Source of the DNA: Primulina eburnea
Lineage: Eukaryota; Streptophyta; Magnoliopsida; Lamiales; Gesneriaceae
DNA length: 64,000 bases
Direction: 5' to 3'
Assembly (NCBI RefSeq): GCF_022965805.1
Contig: NC_133109.1
Location: 1,937,001-2,001,000 of the forward strand
The notes under the pieces are model-generated. The model was not told the DNA's origin. It was given only the letters and a program-made list of their open reading frames with translations, and did no database searches. Positions within the stretch are counted from its first letter, which is position 1. Each line of letters opens with the position of its first letter. Shown here in pieces: positions 22,683-35,816 of the stretch. The translations under genes were made by a program, and so were the position numbers.

Positions 22683-23028
22683 ATTTGTTGAAAATACTGG
22701 ATCATACAAATAAACATGGACCATATAAAATGTTTGTGCTTATATATAATTGATAAGTGAATATAATATAACATATATACTTAGCGGTGAAGCAAAAAAA
22801 ATTAAAATGAATGAATTAATTTATATTTTATTAATTATCCTGATTTATTAGTTAGGGTTTGTTGTCCGATTATTAGAATAAAACAATAGGCATAAATTCT
22901 GACAAACCAACTAGAATAAATTAATTAAGAACCATATCAAGGTACGATGGATCTAAGAATTTTGATATTGAGATGACTTAAAAGTTTTAATAATAAGGTT
23001 TTTGGATGGATATTTCTACATGAATTTT

Positions 23029-23114
23029 GTGGATGGAAATAGTTCAATCGTATTAATTATTTTCTCAAATCGTGGATGGAAATAGTTCAATCGTATTAAT
23101 TATTTTCTCAAATC
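23029..23114. repeat. 43-bp direct tandem duplication
   Basis: 23029-23071 and 23072-23114 are identical copies starting GTGGATGGAAATAGTTCAAT. Identity implies a recent slippage or duplication event. Confidence 0.85.
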
Positions 23115-24853
23115 GTCATGTATCTTGTCTATCGTTAATTACTTTATTTCTCTAAATTTTTGTGGTAAAACATGATTCTGTTTCTGTATATGAGTACATA
23201 AATACATGTGTATCATCTTCAAATACCAAAAAGTATTCTTTATATCAAGAGCAATATTCCAAATATTAGTTCGAATAATAAATCGAAACGTGTCGTTGAA
23301 GATGTAGATGATAGTGTTTTGCACCACATGAAATTTAAATAAGATATGAATGTGTACAACTTTCGATGGTGGTGCTTATGAAAAATCAAGTAGTGTATCA
23401 TTTTCTGACAAAACATCACTTTCTTATCATGTAGATGAATGTTCATTTCTAAACAAAAGCAAAGAAAAAATTAATGTTTGGGGAAAATAATTTTTTGGTA
23501 TACTAACTTTGCTTATTTGAGTTTGAAAAAGTTTTTTGTGTGACTGTCCAACAGGTCTATATACATGAGATATGTCAATCAGACTTGAATAATGATATTT
23601 TGGCGTAAAAAACTGTTTTCATGAGTTTGGTTGGGTTGGAGATCTGATCCGTCTCACAAAATTGACCTTTAAAATGTTCTTACAGGAGTTTTTTTAATTG
23701 AGTTTTGGTATGTTAAATTTCAAATTTTGGTTGTGAGGGGCTAACCTTGATTTTTTTGTCTTTTGATCCAATTTTTCCGGAGTTCTGACGTGGAACGAGA
23801 AAATGTTGATGTGACAAAAAATGCTGATGCAATATCAGAAATTTTTGAATTGTCAATAAATTTGTATTATTATAATTTTTTTTAGCAATTATAGTCTTTT
23901 CGATTTATGCGGACTTTCTATAAACTTCGTGTAAAGATTTCGATGTTTAAAGCTCATATATATTTCGTTATTATCATAATTTGGTGGAATTTCAAGTGAA
24001 TTTTATTTTGAATGTTTAAATTCCATTTAGTTTCACACATGAAATGTACACTAAATTAATCTTTGGATCAACAATTTAATTCAAAATTAAAGAGGACTTT
24101 TTCTATTTTGAGCAGCCAAAAAGTTATATTTATAAAAACAAATTACAAATGAAAAAAAAAATTCAATTTATATGAAGAGTACAACATCATGTGGTCCCAT
24201 TTTCCACTTTGTCGTGCAATACTCATTTATCAACATATATTCTATTTTCAGTTCCAAGGCTATCTAGTCGATTTATTACAAAATTGACTGAATAAATCTA
24301 CTCCAAAATTAGTCACACGAATTATTAGTAGGATCAAAAAGTTTATATTTTTATCGGGAAAATTGTTTTTTTCGTTTCTATATTTCGCTCTTCGTAATTT
24401 CGGTGATCTATTTTATAAAAGAGTTGGTGAGACCGTCTCACGGATCTTAATCTGTGAGACGGGTCAACCCTACCTATATTAACAATAAAAAGTAATATTC
24501 TTAGCATAAAAAATAATATTTTTTCATGGATGATCCAAATAAATATCCATCTCATAAAATACGATCTGTGAGATCATATCACACAAGTTTTTGCCTTTAT
24601 AAAAACATAAGATAGTTTATTTCATCTAAATTTGACAACACAAAACAATCCCAATTTATAATGGGCCTGTTTATACAATAATGGAAATTGTTTTCAAGTT
24701 AGTAAATTTGGTTTCTTGAACCACAAATGGGTATCAAGCCCAACAATGCATATGAAATTCTAACACCAATTACAAGTCAATTTGTCTCTTTTACATTGTA
24801 AATTTAACACATAAATGTACCAATTGTCATCCATTGCAACAATTGAAATTTAG
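23115..24853. other. Intergenic DNA with MITE copies
   Basis: It holds a degenerate copy of the GTGAGAC element (about 23555-23670) and a good copy at 24426-24593. The rest is AT-rich with no supported gene. Confidence 0.5.
24426..24593. repeat. Short TIR element, GTGAGACCGTCTCAC family
   Basis: Begins GGTGAGACCGTCTCACGGAT and ends ACGATCTGTGAGATCATATC, then the characteristic ACACAAGTTTTTGCC flank. It contains the GACGGGTCAACCCTACC core. Confidence 0.75.
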
Positions 24854-25208
24854 TTACATACCATCAAGGGTTGTTTGCTCCACTCCAAATTGGTCAGAAG
24901 CAAGTAAAGATGCAAGAAATTCTTGATCTTCGCGCTGTGTAATAATAAAACAAAAAAGGGTTATAAAACCTAATTCGATACGCACGCGTGCGCGCACACA
25001 CACATGAGTCCATTACAAGTGAAAAGATAAATAACGAGTTATTTTTTCTATACGAAAAAAACAAATGAACAATGTATACCTCACTCGGAGAGAGAAGGGT
25101 TGCACTGAATTGTGAAGGAGCATAGTTGATTGTATCGCTGGCACCATTTTGCTGTTAGATGTATGTCCATCAGTAAAAATTGGTAGAAATAACAAAGAAT
25201 ATAATGTA

Positions 25209-25266
<58 letters not shown>

Positions 25267-28200
25267 TATATGTGTGTATATATATATGTATGTATGTGTA
25301 TATGTATATTTGTATATCTGCACCAAGAAGAGAAAATTAAGCTTCAAAATGTACCTGTAACATGGACTGTTCCGAGGAGATGGTATGATGATCAAATGCA
25401 ACAAAATCAGGACCAAACAGAGATTCTTGAGTTCCCCCTCCATTTTCCATTTCACCAATCAAGCTACCTAAATTAGAAGGACTGATCAACATTTGGTAAT
25501 CTGCAATAACATCGGACAACTGTTTTCCACCATTCGCATCAGGTGCGAAACATGAAGAATCCCCTATAGACTCCAGCAATCGATCCAGGGCCGTATCATC
25601 GTTCGGAAAATGTTGATCAGCAGCATCGAGTATATTTCCCTGGAATTCAAATCCAGGCAGGGTTTCCATTCCGCTGCAAGGTTTCGTCCCCTTGTTTGTC
25701 TTACTCAGGCCTGACTCAGTAAGTTGCTTCAAATTCGACATTCTTAACCCGACGTAATTGGTCTGATAAGCGACAGGGTTGGATGGCTTATAATTTGTAG
25801 AAACAGTATCATTTGTTAACACATTGATCTCTTGGCGGGGTGAATCTTCATAAGTAAGGCTTGCAATATTGAACCCGGCTGAAGATAACAGTGATGTCTG
25901 GAAACAAGTGGGCAGGCTCCCTGGGAGATCTTCCAGGCCTGATGCTGCAGAAAGATTACTACTTTGAGCAAAATTGAGGCGTGACAGCTCGGTGTCCTGA
26001 ATCAGGAGGCTTGAATTTGTGATGTTTGGTCTCAGAAAACCTCCTGACTGGGAAAGTATTCGGGACCGTTCAATTCCAGGTGTGACGCTGCTGCTGGAAG
26101 AAGCTGCCTGATTTTGGAAGAATATGCCATTTTTCGCACCTGGATTTTGATGCTTGTTGTTCATGAAATTGTTGAGCATTAGAATTGAAGGGTTTGTTCG
26201 TGATGATGTTAAAATCGATCGAAAGCTTCTGCTGAAGCCATTATCCATGGCATAATGAATTTTATAGTCTGCACCAGAAACCCGTCTCAGGAAGATCCTG
26301 TATTTCTGCATTCATACGCATGTAAATGAGGAAACAAGAAAAAATTTATAATAAAAAGAATAAATGAAATCAGAAGTTTTAAGGGAATATTTTTCCTTAG
26401 AATCAATTGTTTATAAAAAAAAAAAATTGAAGAAAATATAATTGTATCAGAAGATTCATCCATAATACTTTCATAACAAAAAAAAAAAACTAAAATATAA
26501 TAGTTAGTAACTTTTTCTCATAGTATATTGTTCTTGATTAATTCTTAAAATAAATTATTTTTCATGCTCTAAAAACATTTTATAGATAATAATTATGTTA
26601 ATTAAAAAAATTATTATACAAGAAGATCAATATATTTTATCATAAACTTGTACGTGAACAAATAAAAAATATCTCTGTTTAAAATTGAAATTAATACTCC
26701 ATATCATAAACTTTGTTCAAGCTAAATTAATTTTAAAAAAATCGTGTTCATGATAAATTTCATTTCAGTTAAAATATAAAATTTGTTAAATAAATATAAA
26801 CACTAATACGACTAATATTGTTTCATATAAATACATATTTACCTAAAATTAATCAATTATTTTGCCATTTTGGATAAATTAATAAATGTTAATATGTTGA
26901 TCTTGTTTAAATTTGGTTAAACAAAGGCTAGAATGGATTTTTAATAAAACGATGATCCTTTGATTGTGAATTTGAAAAGTTTACTTTAAGGATTTGTAAT
27001 AGTTACTGAAAAAAGCGTATATGATATTAAACTATCTACTTTATGGGGAAAATATCTTCATTTTTTTTGTATTATTAAATAAAAATACATGAACTTAAAA
27101 TAAATAGACTATGGTTTTTTCCCTTTCATATATAGTTATTCAAAGGGGGAAAAGGAATTATGCATTAACTATTTATGAAATCATAAATATATGATCATAT
27201 AATATAATACAATGTGATACTGTAACTAATTCTCTTGAGAAATAAAATATATCGAACCTGCAAATGACTTGCTATATTTTCTCTAGTTAATCCAGGCACA
27301 TTCATTACCTCCAGGATTTTCTTTGGAACAGCCCCTGTACAAAATACGAAAAAAAGAAAATAAACATATATATCAGAAAAAAAAAAAATAAGCACATATA
27401 TAATGTATGTATATTCATGTATGCACACTTATAATCACATGTATGTTTGTGAATTTCCATATATGATATATGTGTATGTGTGTATATACACATACATACA
27501 TGATACATACATATAGATATGTATATATAAATATTTACTTACTATCAAATCCAATGCTTCTGATAGCGTCCAAGAACCGGTTGTGTAATGCATTAGTCCA
27601 AACAACTTTAGGCTTTTTTTGTGAAGACTCGGAAACTTCTCCTCTTTTTCCATCAGCAGGCCCTTCTTTTCTTGGAGATTTTCTTGGATCTTTCTTAATT
27701 TTCCCATCTTCATCAAGTGTCGATGACTCGGAAATATCGTTGATTTCATCGACAGATGTTTTTTCCTCAATAAGAACTTGATTTTTCTTGTTATAATACA
27801 TGGATGCAAATTGCCATAAATCCCTTAAGTCATCTGCAGATACCGGCTTTAAGATGAAGAACGCAGCGCCATTTCGCAATCCTTTTAGTGCGACAGCTTC
27901 TTCATTATCTGCTGACATTACTGTAAAAGTGACACAATATGTTAAATCTATCAGATTTAGGACATGACATAGATAAAAAAAAATTATCAAAAAAATTTAA
28001 TAGTTTGAATGTTAGAAAATTTTCATGTAGCTCATAAAAAGTACTATATATAATCTCAAAATCAAACATATAAAAGAAAATCAGATCGAATAAATGGCTC
28101 GAAGAACATGTTAAGGAATTAGGGTTCTCATAACCAGTTGTGCGATGTATCAACGTAATTAGTTACAAAATCTATGTCTGTGTGATTATCTTCAACCGAT

Positions 28201-29140
28201 TCCACGGATTCGCTACGTAGCATATACAATTAACTCACAAACTACAGGCAAATTGAATTCTTGAGCAATGACTTTTTGTAACTCGAATCCATTCATATCT
28301 GGCATATGAACATCTGATACCACCAAGTCAAAGGCACCCCCTTTGATTCGAAGTGCGCATAAAGCATCGCTCGGGTGTTTGACTGTGACAACTGAAATTG
28401 AATATGTAATCAGTTAGAATGTTATTAATAAACTGATACTTCACAAAACAGAACCAAAAATCTTGATTCCGAGATATAAGAACTACTCAGAAGACATGCC
28501 TCATGGAACTAATTAAGACAAGTTTGTTTGTCTATGTTTGACATAATCTAGTGTAGATCACTGAATCTTGTGGAATTATTTTCTGTGGCCTGAGTTTTGA
28601 ACAATTTTGATGAATCTTAGAAATAAAACTTGAAATATTTTCCGTATTTAACAACCATTTTTTCATGTTGTTTTCTCTTATTCTTCATGGAATTTATGAA
28701 GAAATTAAACAATGATTGATTAGGCCATTTCAATTACACGTCCACATTTCTTGAAGATTAAATATAGGTCTTCAATGAACTCCTTTGTAACCCTAAAATA
28801 AAGAAAAGATTCCAAATCCACTGAAAAATATTTTAAGTAAATCCCATTAAAAAAGAGAAACATATACCCAAAACAAGAAAATCGAATAAAAAATTCTTTC
28901 AAGATTTTTTTAAAAAAATCTTGAAAACCCCTCAAAGTAAAGGATATGTTTCATGAACTTCACACAGACAGACACACATTTATCCAACAATAATTCACCT
29001 TCATATTTGAATTTCTTGAGTATAGCAGCAACAATGGAGAGACATGTCGTATCATCATCAACGACCAAAATGCTTAGCGCATCGAACGATTTTTCCGACC
29101 TGGAAATGGTGTTGCTTATGGTAATAGTTTCACCCTCCAT
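24854..29140 (-). CDS. Type-B response regulator (ARR/ORR type), 7 exons
   Basis: The predicted protein has 617 residues. Exons (high to low): 29140-28999, 28391-28239, 27920-27543, 27334-27258, 26305-25355, 25151-25080, 24934-24854. All use GT/AG and close in frame with TAA. The receiver domain (about 22-140) has the acidic pair in VVDDD (28-30), the phosphoacceptor D74 in [12 protein letters not shown] and K123 in FFILKPV. A basic linker (171-184) is followed by a GARP/Myb-like DNA-binding domain (about 201-259) with [33 protein letters not shown] and [13 protein letters not shown]. The C-terminal half is Ser/Asn-rich. In the cytokinin phosphorelay, histidine phosphotransfer proteins phosphorylate such factors in the nucleus and they activate target genes. 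The receiver wording ([17 protein letters not shown]) is closer to divergent type-B members than to ARR1/ARR12. The ATG at 29140 is chosen because the upstream frame lacks ATG. Confidence 0.9.
25211..25265. repeat. (AT)n microsatellite in an intron of the response regulator
   Basis: Alternating AT followed by a TATG-rich stretch, between the fifth exon (ends 25355) and sixth exon (starts 25151). Confidence 0.9.
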
Positions 29141-30338
29141 GTTAATCTCTTTCTTTTTGACAACAGCAGTTGACAAAAATACAAAGGATGATGATATATA
29201 TATGTATATAGATATAGATATATAGAGGTTTTGTGCACTTAGTCAACTGTGGAGATATAAAAAAGGTGACACCAGAATAAAGCCTTCTAAAATCTAGAAA
29301 AAAATGTAGGTGTGTTTCTTGTTTTTATTTGAAACCCCTTTTTCATTTTCTTGGTTTCCCCACTCAATTTAACTTCCATTTGTAACAAAAAATAAATTGG
29401 GTTTTTAATTTTTTTGGTGGCTCTTTAATTGTATGATGTTATATATATTTAGTGAACAAAATCTGAGACTAATATTAGCATTTAAAGAAACATTCCATAT
29501 AATAAGATGTTCATTTTTAAGCTTCTTTTCTAGGAAGATTTTATAAAATAAAATTGATTCTAATATCAGATATTTAAAGTAATTTTGTATTTATAAATAT
29601 ATAAATTAATTAAATGTCTATTAATGTGTTATTTGAAATATATATCATGGTCTTTCAAAATAATTTATTGGCGCCACTAATTGTCCTTAGACCTAGTTGA
29701 AAAACATTGGTTTTTGGTGAAATGGAAAAATTTTCAAATTTTATAAATAGTTTTGTAGAAAGTCTTGAGTAATTTTGCACGTTTCGCTTGGTTTTTATTC
29801 TTCACCCTTGACTTTAATAAAGCTTTTAAATCCTATAAGTTATTTTATATGTTTGTGGGTCAATTCATGACTCCCCTCAACTCCCAATTAATGCTATTTT
29901 TATCCCTTTATCAAAATCTTAAATATCGACAAAAATGGACAAAAGGTTACTGTTGACCCTTTAAAATATGATTAGGTGTTCTGTGCAATGATCTCGCGAG
30001 TATTTATTTGTGAGACGGATCGATTCAGGTCCACATTTACGGTGAAAATTAATGTTTTTCACTGAAATCATCATATGTTACACGATATTTCCACAACATA
30101 ACTAACAAAAACTATTATTTTACCGTGGAAAACAATAATTTGGACATGAAATGTAATAATTTTCATGTGCCGTACACTTTTCACTCAAACCAACATATTT
30201 TACACAATATTTTTTCATAACATAACTAATAAAAAAACTAATACTTTTGTTGAAGAAATTACTAATTTGGATATAAAAGTAATATTTTTTTATGGGATTG
30301 GATCGGAGATCCGTATCACAAAATTGACATACGATCTC

Positions 30339-30402
<64 letters not shown>

Positions 30403-30631
30403 ATATAATTTCTCAATATAATATATCGAGATGAATTCCGAGTTTTTTTACATTTCGTCAATATCTAGTAATTTTTTTTTTTTTGAAAAACTAATAGGTG
30501 CCAAACCTGATGAAGTGATTATCAACCGCAAACAATTAAAAAGTAAGCATATTTAGTTAAACTTCTTCACATGATCAATCAAGTCTATGAAATGAGTAGG
30601 TGTCTTGTGAGACGATATCATGAATCTTTAC

Positions 30632-30801
30632 CTGTGATACGGTCTCACTAATATTTGTCTGTGAGACGGGTCAATTCTATCGATATTCACATAAAAAGTA
30701 ATATTCTTAGCATAAAAAGTAATATTTTTTCATGGATGACTCAAATAAGTGATATGTCTCACAAAATACGACATGTGAGACTGTCTCACACAAGTTTTTG
30801 C
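30632..30801. repeat. Short TIR element, GTGAGACCGTCTCAC family
   Basis: It contains TGTGAGACGGGTCAATTCTA, the doubled AAAAAGTAATATT core, CATGGATGACTCAAATAAG and the end TGTGAGACTGTCTCACACAA. Confidence 0.7.
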
Positions 30802-31274
30802 CGTAGGAAATATATACACACACTTAACTCAAGGGATTTTTTTTATTTGCATTAAGATATTCTAATCATTGATCCGAAAATTTCTACAATAAATTGGGTA
30901 TGTCGCTCGTATAATTCCATAACCACGATTATGCTATTTACTGGAATCATTTTACTAGAATGTTATAGGATGAAAATCCAGAAAATGAAATAAATCAATT
31001 GTCAGTTGTCGATCTTAAAGTAATCTTTTTATCGATGGATGCTCTTATTATACTCATAGTCTCCTGTCCAAACACGCCCTTATGTTAAACTATCCACAAG
31101 TATAACCTTAAAATCAGTTAACTACGAATTAGTAAAACTAAAGATAGGCCCAATGTTATAGGGCCTGAATTCTGGCCTACCATTTGGACATTACATTCCA
31201 GGGTTACAAGTCCATTATGCTCCAATTCAATTATTTTCTGATCACATCAACAATAATTTTGAACTTAAAATAAA

Positions 31275-31446
31275 GACAAAAACTTGTGTAAGACGGTTCT
31301 ACGAGTCGTATTTTTTGAAAGAGATCTATTATTTGGGTCATTCATGAAAAATCATTATTTTTTATGCTAAGAGTATTACTTTTTATTGTGAATCTTGGTA
31401 GGGTTGACCCGTCTCACAGATAAAGATTCGTGAGACCGTCTCATAA
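31275..31446. repeat. Short TIR element, same family, inverted orientation
   Basis: Starts with AAAACTTGTGTAAGACGG and ends with CGTGAGACCGTCTCATAATA; the core GGTAGGGTTGACCCGTCTCA is the reverse complement of the other copies. Confidence 0.7.
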
Positions 31447-32439
31447 TAGACCTACTCTAAAATAAATAATTCATGAGTAATGACTTTCATGACTTAATTA
31501 ATTGATTTATTTAATAGCCACCCAAAAAGATTTGAAAAATTATTAAAATTGCGATATACTAAAAAGATGCTATTATGGAAGGATAAAACATTAATTTTAT
31601 ATGAATTAATCTCAAAATTTTAAGGAAAATTTGGATTTTCGGTCTTATACATTTAACTCTTTATGATTTTGATCTTCAATGTCTTCAAATTTCTGCATTA
31701 ATCCGCTATATTTTATTTTCTTGTAATTTTATTTTTCCGACATGATAGCCGGTGTTGATATGGTGTCAGTGTGTACAGTGTCACATCAGGATTCCATATA
31801 TTAAAAAAATATTTAATTTTTTTTATAAAAAATGAAAGATACAATACTATGATTGAAATTTGACAACATATAATATCAAAATCGCAAATAGGTAAAATAT
31901 ACAAGCCTAAATAGAAGTTTTGCAAATTTTTAATTACTACCCACCATTTGTATTGCTTCAAAATTTAAATGATATGAACAATTAAATGGGGAGTTTGACT
32001 TTTTTTTATTATTTAGAAATTTAATGCCAATCCTCTTCAACTTATATATGTGAGTCAGACTAAGATCCTTAGTGGCTATTATAGGATTACTGATGCAAGT
32101 TAACGAGATTTAATTTATGTCATGGGTTTTATGAATAATTATTTTAAATTTACTCTCATTTAAAAAAATCAATTTGTTCAATTTTTTTTGTAACAATCTA
32201 TTCACAGATTTAAACTTTATCAAACTCTTCCCATAAATCACGTGGAGGATTAGGATTCCCTATTTCGAAGAAACGACGTCCTCGTCGAGGCTTAACACAT
32301 TGATCCATCGGTGTTGGGGGTGCCGAGAATCTAAAGACGGTTCTATCAAGTTCAATATGTGATTCAAATGCATACACTATTTTGTCTCACAACTTCGCAA
32401 GACCATTTCTACTAGGTGTTTATTTGTTTTATTAAATTC

Positions 32440-32560
32440 AACTAGTAGTTTAATTGGTACCAACGTTCTAGAAATCTTGGTACTTAAGTTTGGATGTCCT
32501 GAGTTCGAATGTTGCAGAGTCGAAAGTAATTTATTTTTTAGGGATGTTGATATTGTATGA
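32440..32560 (+). repeat. Possible tRNA-derived SINE head
   Basis: A-box-like TAGTTTAATTGGTAC (32446-32460) and B-box-like GAGTTCGAATG (32501-32511) are about 50 bases apart, the spacing of an internal Pol III promoter, and a T-rich run follows (32529-32540). The boxes are imperfect and no target duplication was found. Confidence 0.3.
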
Positions 32561-33122
32561 AAGACGGCGCATGACAAAGCCCTGAGGAGGGAAAAGACCT
32601 AAGAGGAAAGCCCCTCGTCCACGGTCGATACATCTACAGTAGAAAAACCAACAGAAATTACAAGACTCTGTACAAATTCAACATAGAAAAGCCAGCCCCG
32701 TTTATGATTTATTCGGGTCGGGTTTCGACCCAATAAAATCCTATAATAAAACTTTATTATTTTTACTTGACACTATTGAGAACTTGTTTAATCCTCCACC
32801 CAAATTTAATACATGCTACTTACTGTTGAACTTTGATTTGAAATCGATACTTATTAAATTCAAATAGAATATTAGAAAGAAAGATACTTAAAACGCAATT
32901 GGATGGCAACTAATGATTATAAATTGTGATGCAAAAATAATAAAAGGTGGAGAAAGTCCTATCAAACACATGTCTTAATTCCGACAGCTAATTCTTAGGT
33001 AGCTTCAAATATTGTCACCACGAACCTTAAATTTAAAAAAAAAAAAAAAAAAAACAAAGCACTGATTTACCTTTCGCCGCGCCCACGAGTTTTCCGCGCT
33101 TCGGCTGCGTTTTATTTTCCCT

Positions 33123-33128
33123 TATAAA
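33123..33128 (+). promoter_or_regulatory. Candidate TATA box of the ERF gene
   Basis: TATAAA lies 120-124 bases upstream of the chosen ATG, in a T-rich region. Confidence 0.35.
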
Positions 33129-33246
33129 CCATTTATCCCATGACTTTTTGTTCAAACATATTATCCAAATTAATCTTATGTTAAAATAAATTAGTTTGAC
33201 CTTTTTTATTTTTATTATTATTTCTCTTTTAATTTTAATTGAATGC

Positions 33247-33903
33247 ATGGCAAATCGAGGCAGGAGAGAAAGTCCAAATCAAATAAATCCTTTTATAGAC
33301 CATGACAACTACTACTACAACTACAATGCTCCTCTCTCTTACACTTGTGACCAAGAAAACTCGTCGCCAGCTCCTCAGCCGCCGCATCACAGCGCCGCCG
33401 CCGTTCGCTCCCCGACATCCGGGCGCCACCCGACTTATCGTGGGATTCGTTGCCGAGGCGGGAAATGGGTGTCGGAGATTCGGGAGCCACGTAAAACAAC
33501 TCGCATATGGCTGGGGACTTACCCCACCCCGGAGATGGCGGCCGCGGCGTATGATGTGGCGGCGCTGGCGTTGAAGGGGTCGGATGCGAGGATCAATTTC
33601 CCCGGCCTTGTTGCTTCGTACCCGGTGCCGGTTTCTCAGTCGGCCGGGGACATAAGGTCCGCGGCCGCTATGGCTGCCTCAGCTGCATCCGGGGGTGGGA
33701 GTACTGGAGCCTGGGTAATGCCGGGAAACGAAGGTTCGTCGAGCTTGCAGAGCAACTATGTGGATGAGGAAGAGTTGTTCGGTATGCCTCAGTTGCTGGT
33801 GGACATGGCGGGGGGGATGCTTCTCAGCCCGCCGCGAGCGGCGGAGGACGATGAATGGCCGGATAACAGTTCCAGAAACGACAGTCTTTGGAGCTACCCT
33901 TGA
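33247..33903 (+). CDS. AP2/ERF transcription factor, DREB type (ERF025-029-like)
   Basis: This single-exon gene encodes 218 residues. One AP2 domain spans about residues 64-119, with [40 protein letters not shown] and ALALKG. Val at domain position 14 and Glu at 19 are the DREB-type pair that contacts DRE/CRT DNA elements. The [10 protein letters not shown] wording matches the ERF025-ERF029 group. The tail is acidic and Ala/Gly-rich and ends SLWSYP, like the LWSY motif of DREB proteins and probably part of an activation region. It should act in the nucleus in stress or growth programmes; the exact target is unknown. The open frame extends 17 codons upstream without an ATG, so the start is set at 33247. 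The coding sequence is much more GC-rich than its flanks, as is common for these intronless genes. Confidence 0.93.
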   Translation: MANRGRRESPNQINPFIDHDNYYYNYNAPLSYTCDQENSSPAPQPPHHSAAAVRSPTSGRHPTYRGIRCRGGKWVSEIREPRKTTRIWLGTYPTPEMAAAAYDVAALALKGSDARINFPGLVASYPVPVSQSAGDIRSAAAMAASAASGGGSTGAWVMPGNEGSSSLQSNYVDEEELFGMPQLLVDMAGGMLLSPPRAAEDDEWPDNSSRNDSLWSYP

Positions 33904-35487
33904 CTAAACATGGATCAAGAAAATTAAAGAACCTGTGCCAAATTAAAATAACCTAACAACATCAAATATATAAAATCTATCCAGAATTATCTAGATATAT
34001 ATGATGTATAATATATGTATCGTGTGTCTTTGGAATTGGATTGCCATTAAAATGGACAACTCCGCCATCTTTGTGTGCGCTTTGTTTTGGTGTTCTGTGT
34101 TTTTTTCAGCATAAATGAGCTGAATTATGAGTTTTCCCCGCTTATGGCGGGAGCTTGCTTGCTTGTTTGCTTTTGCTCAGGTTCTAATTATCAAAATGAA
34201 AGCAAGTTCCTATTGCTACGTACTGGCTTCACACTGACTGCTTCTGACTGAACAAATTAAATAATAATTTAATCTTGAGTCTGTTTCATCCATATTTTTT
34301 TAGCCGATCGCTTTTAATCAATCTCTCCTCATAGTTTTCGAGATTTTAATTGTAATAAATTTCATAAATTTATCGAAATAAATTATGCACTCGCCACATA
34401 CATTAATTAACTCATCCTCCAGACCATGAGCTGTTCTAATCTTCGTATAAAATTTAACACCTATAATGTGATGTTTGGTGTTGGGAGTCATCTTTAAATG
34501 AAGTAGGGCCGATCCGGGCCTTCTTTTCTAGGAAAAAATAATAATAAAATGGTCCCAACAATTCTTAATTTTTCCGTAGAACTTTCGATTTCCAGAAAGG
34601 CCGCAACAGTAATCTTCGGCTTAAGATTTTGCTTGATCATATAATACTAAGGCACCGTTTAGTGTATTTGAACTGATATATTTAAACTAGGTCTTGGTAA
34701 TAAACCGTTTATTAGATATCTAAAGTTGATTCAAAGCGTCTTATTCACTTTTTTTCATATTCTGGACTGTTGGTCGAAATATGATATATTGATCCATATG
34801 CATGTCTAGTAATTATAATATTTAAAACTTTCATTAGCTCCCGTGTAAGCTCTTCTAAATTTTTTTTTTTTGGTTTTCGTCCTGTACTTCGAGATGAATT
34901 CGATGTTTGTGATGACATCTTACTATTTGATGGTTCACTTTGTCCAGATTTGTAAGATCTGATATTTTGTCTACATGGTAATGTTCTTAAGTTCTCAGTT
35001 TAGAACCAACACGAAATTTGAAAATAATTTCAGTAATAAGATGTGAAATTTGATTCTTTCCATTTAAAGAGTGATCTTATTGCAAATTTGAGACGACGAG
35101 ACAATTCTCGAGCGCTAACGATAGTATGTAAATCTGGGTTTTCAATTGAATGGTTTCTTTTTGGATTTTTCGACGAGCTCTAACGATGATATGGAAATCT
35201 GCCAATGTTGTTGTTTCGATAACTCAACATACATGGAAATTAGATAAATTTCTACTCACTATTATTTCATGTAATTACTTTAAGCCAACTGTAAATATTG
35301 GTCGTTAAATATGGATTATATGACAAAAATATTTATAAAAATAAATATCGTGTAGGGCCGATTACCAATACCAACTAGTGATAATGTAGTGTAAAATTAC
35401 AAGTTAAAAGTAAAATAAAAAGGCAGCTGGAAGCAGTAACTGCTCACATATAATAATGTTTCATTTCAAATAATAAATTCAACTGAG
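33904..35487. other. 3' flank of ERF gene and intergenic DNA
   Basis: AT-rich with polyadenylation-like motifs soon after the stop. No gene or bounded repeat is recognised. Confidence 0.5.
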
Positions 35488-35638
35488 AACCATCATTGTG
35501 GGGTACAAAACTACAATTTTTATTTATTTTTTATTCTTTGACAAATACCAACTTTAGACCTAACAAAAAGGATATGTTTTTATATATGTATATACATATA
35601 CATATATAATTGTAGTTTTGTACCCCACAATGATGGTT
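35488..35638. repeat. Perfect 31-bp inverted repeat with 89-bp loop
   Basis: Arms 35488-35518 (starts AACCATCATTGTGGGG) and 35608-35638 are exact reverse complements. The loop is rich in ATGTATATACATAT palindromes. This may be a MITE or a young inverted duplication. No target duplication was seen. Confidence 0.85.
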
Positions 35639-35752
35639 ATATGTATATATGTATATATATTTCGTCAATCTTACTAATTTTTTTGTTCACCAGTAAGATG
35701 ATATTTATTTATTGGATATACAGTTTTGATATGTTTCATCACAATCAATTTA

Positions 35753-35799
35753 TAGAAATTATTTAATCGTGAGGGGCCGTATAACTTTATGAAACCTCT
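35753..35799. repeat. Left arm of an inverted repeat around the LTR element
   Basis: TAGAAATTATTTAATCGTGA and the following GGGGCCGTATAA, then TTATGAAACCTCT, reappear inverted at 39658-39727. The right arm carries about 20 extra bases between the two blocks. The 3.8-kb LTR element sits between the arms in an AT run. Confidence 0.7.
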
Positions 35800-35816
35800 T
35801 TTATATATATATATAT

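Larger units (their letters stand above)
29141..33120. other. Intergenic region between response regulator and ERF gene
   Basis: The first part is the upstream flank of the response-regulator gene. Copies of the GTGAGAC element lie at 30632-30801 and, inverted, 31275-31446, with weak pieces near 30010-30070 and 30295-30345. An (AT)n tract spans about 30353-30410. A possible SINE lies at 32440-32560. No protein gene is supported. Confidence 0.5.

Noticed and set aside
25149..25476. Open frames rich in Tyr-Ile repeats
   Set aside because: They are translations of an (AT)n tract within an intron of the response regulator; the same applies to similar frames at 12062, 22529 and 30120.
29141..29176. 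Twelve-residue longer start of the response regulator
   Set aside because: It begins with TTG; the ATG at 29140 is the first in frame.
33196..33246. N-terminal extension of the ERF protein (hydrophobic 17 residues)
   Set aside because: The upstream frame starts with TTG, not ATG, and is T-rich leader sequence; a nuclear factor would not be expected to have it.
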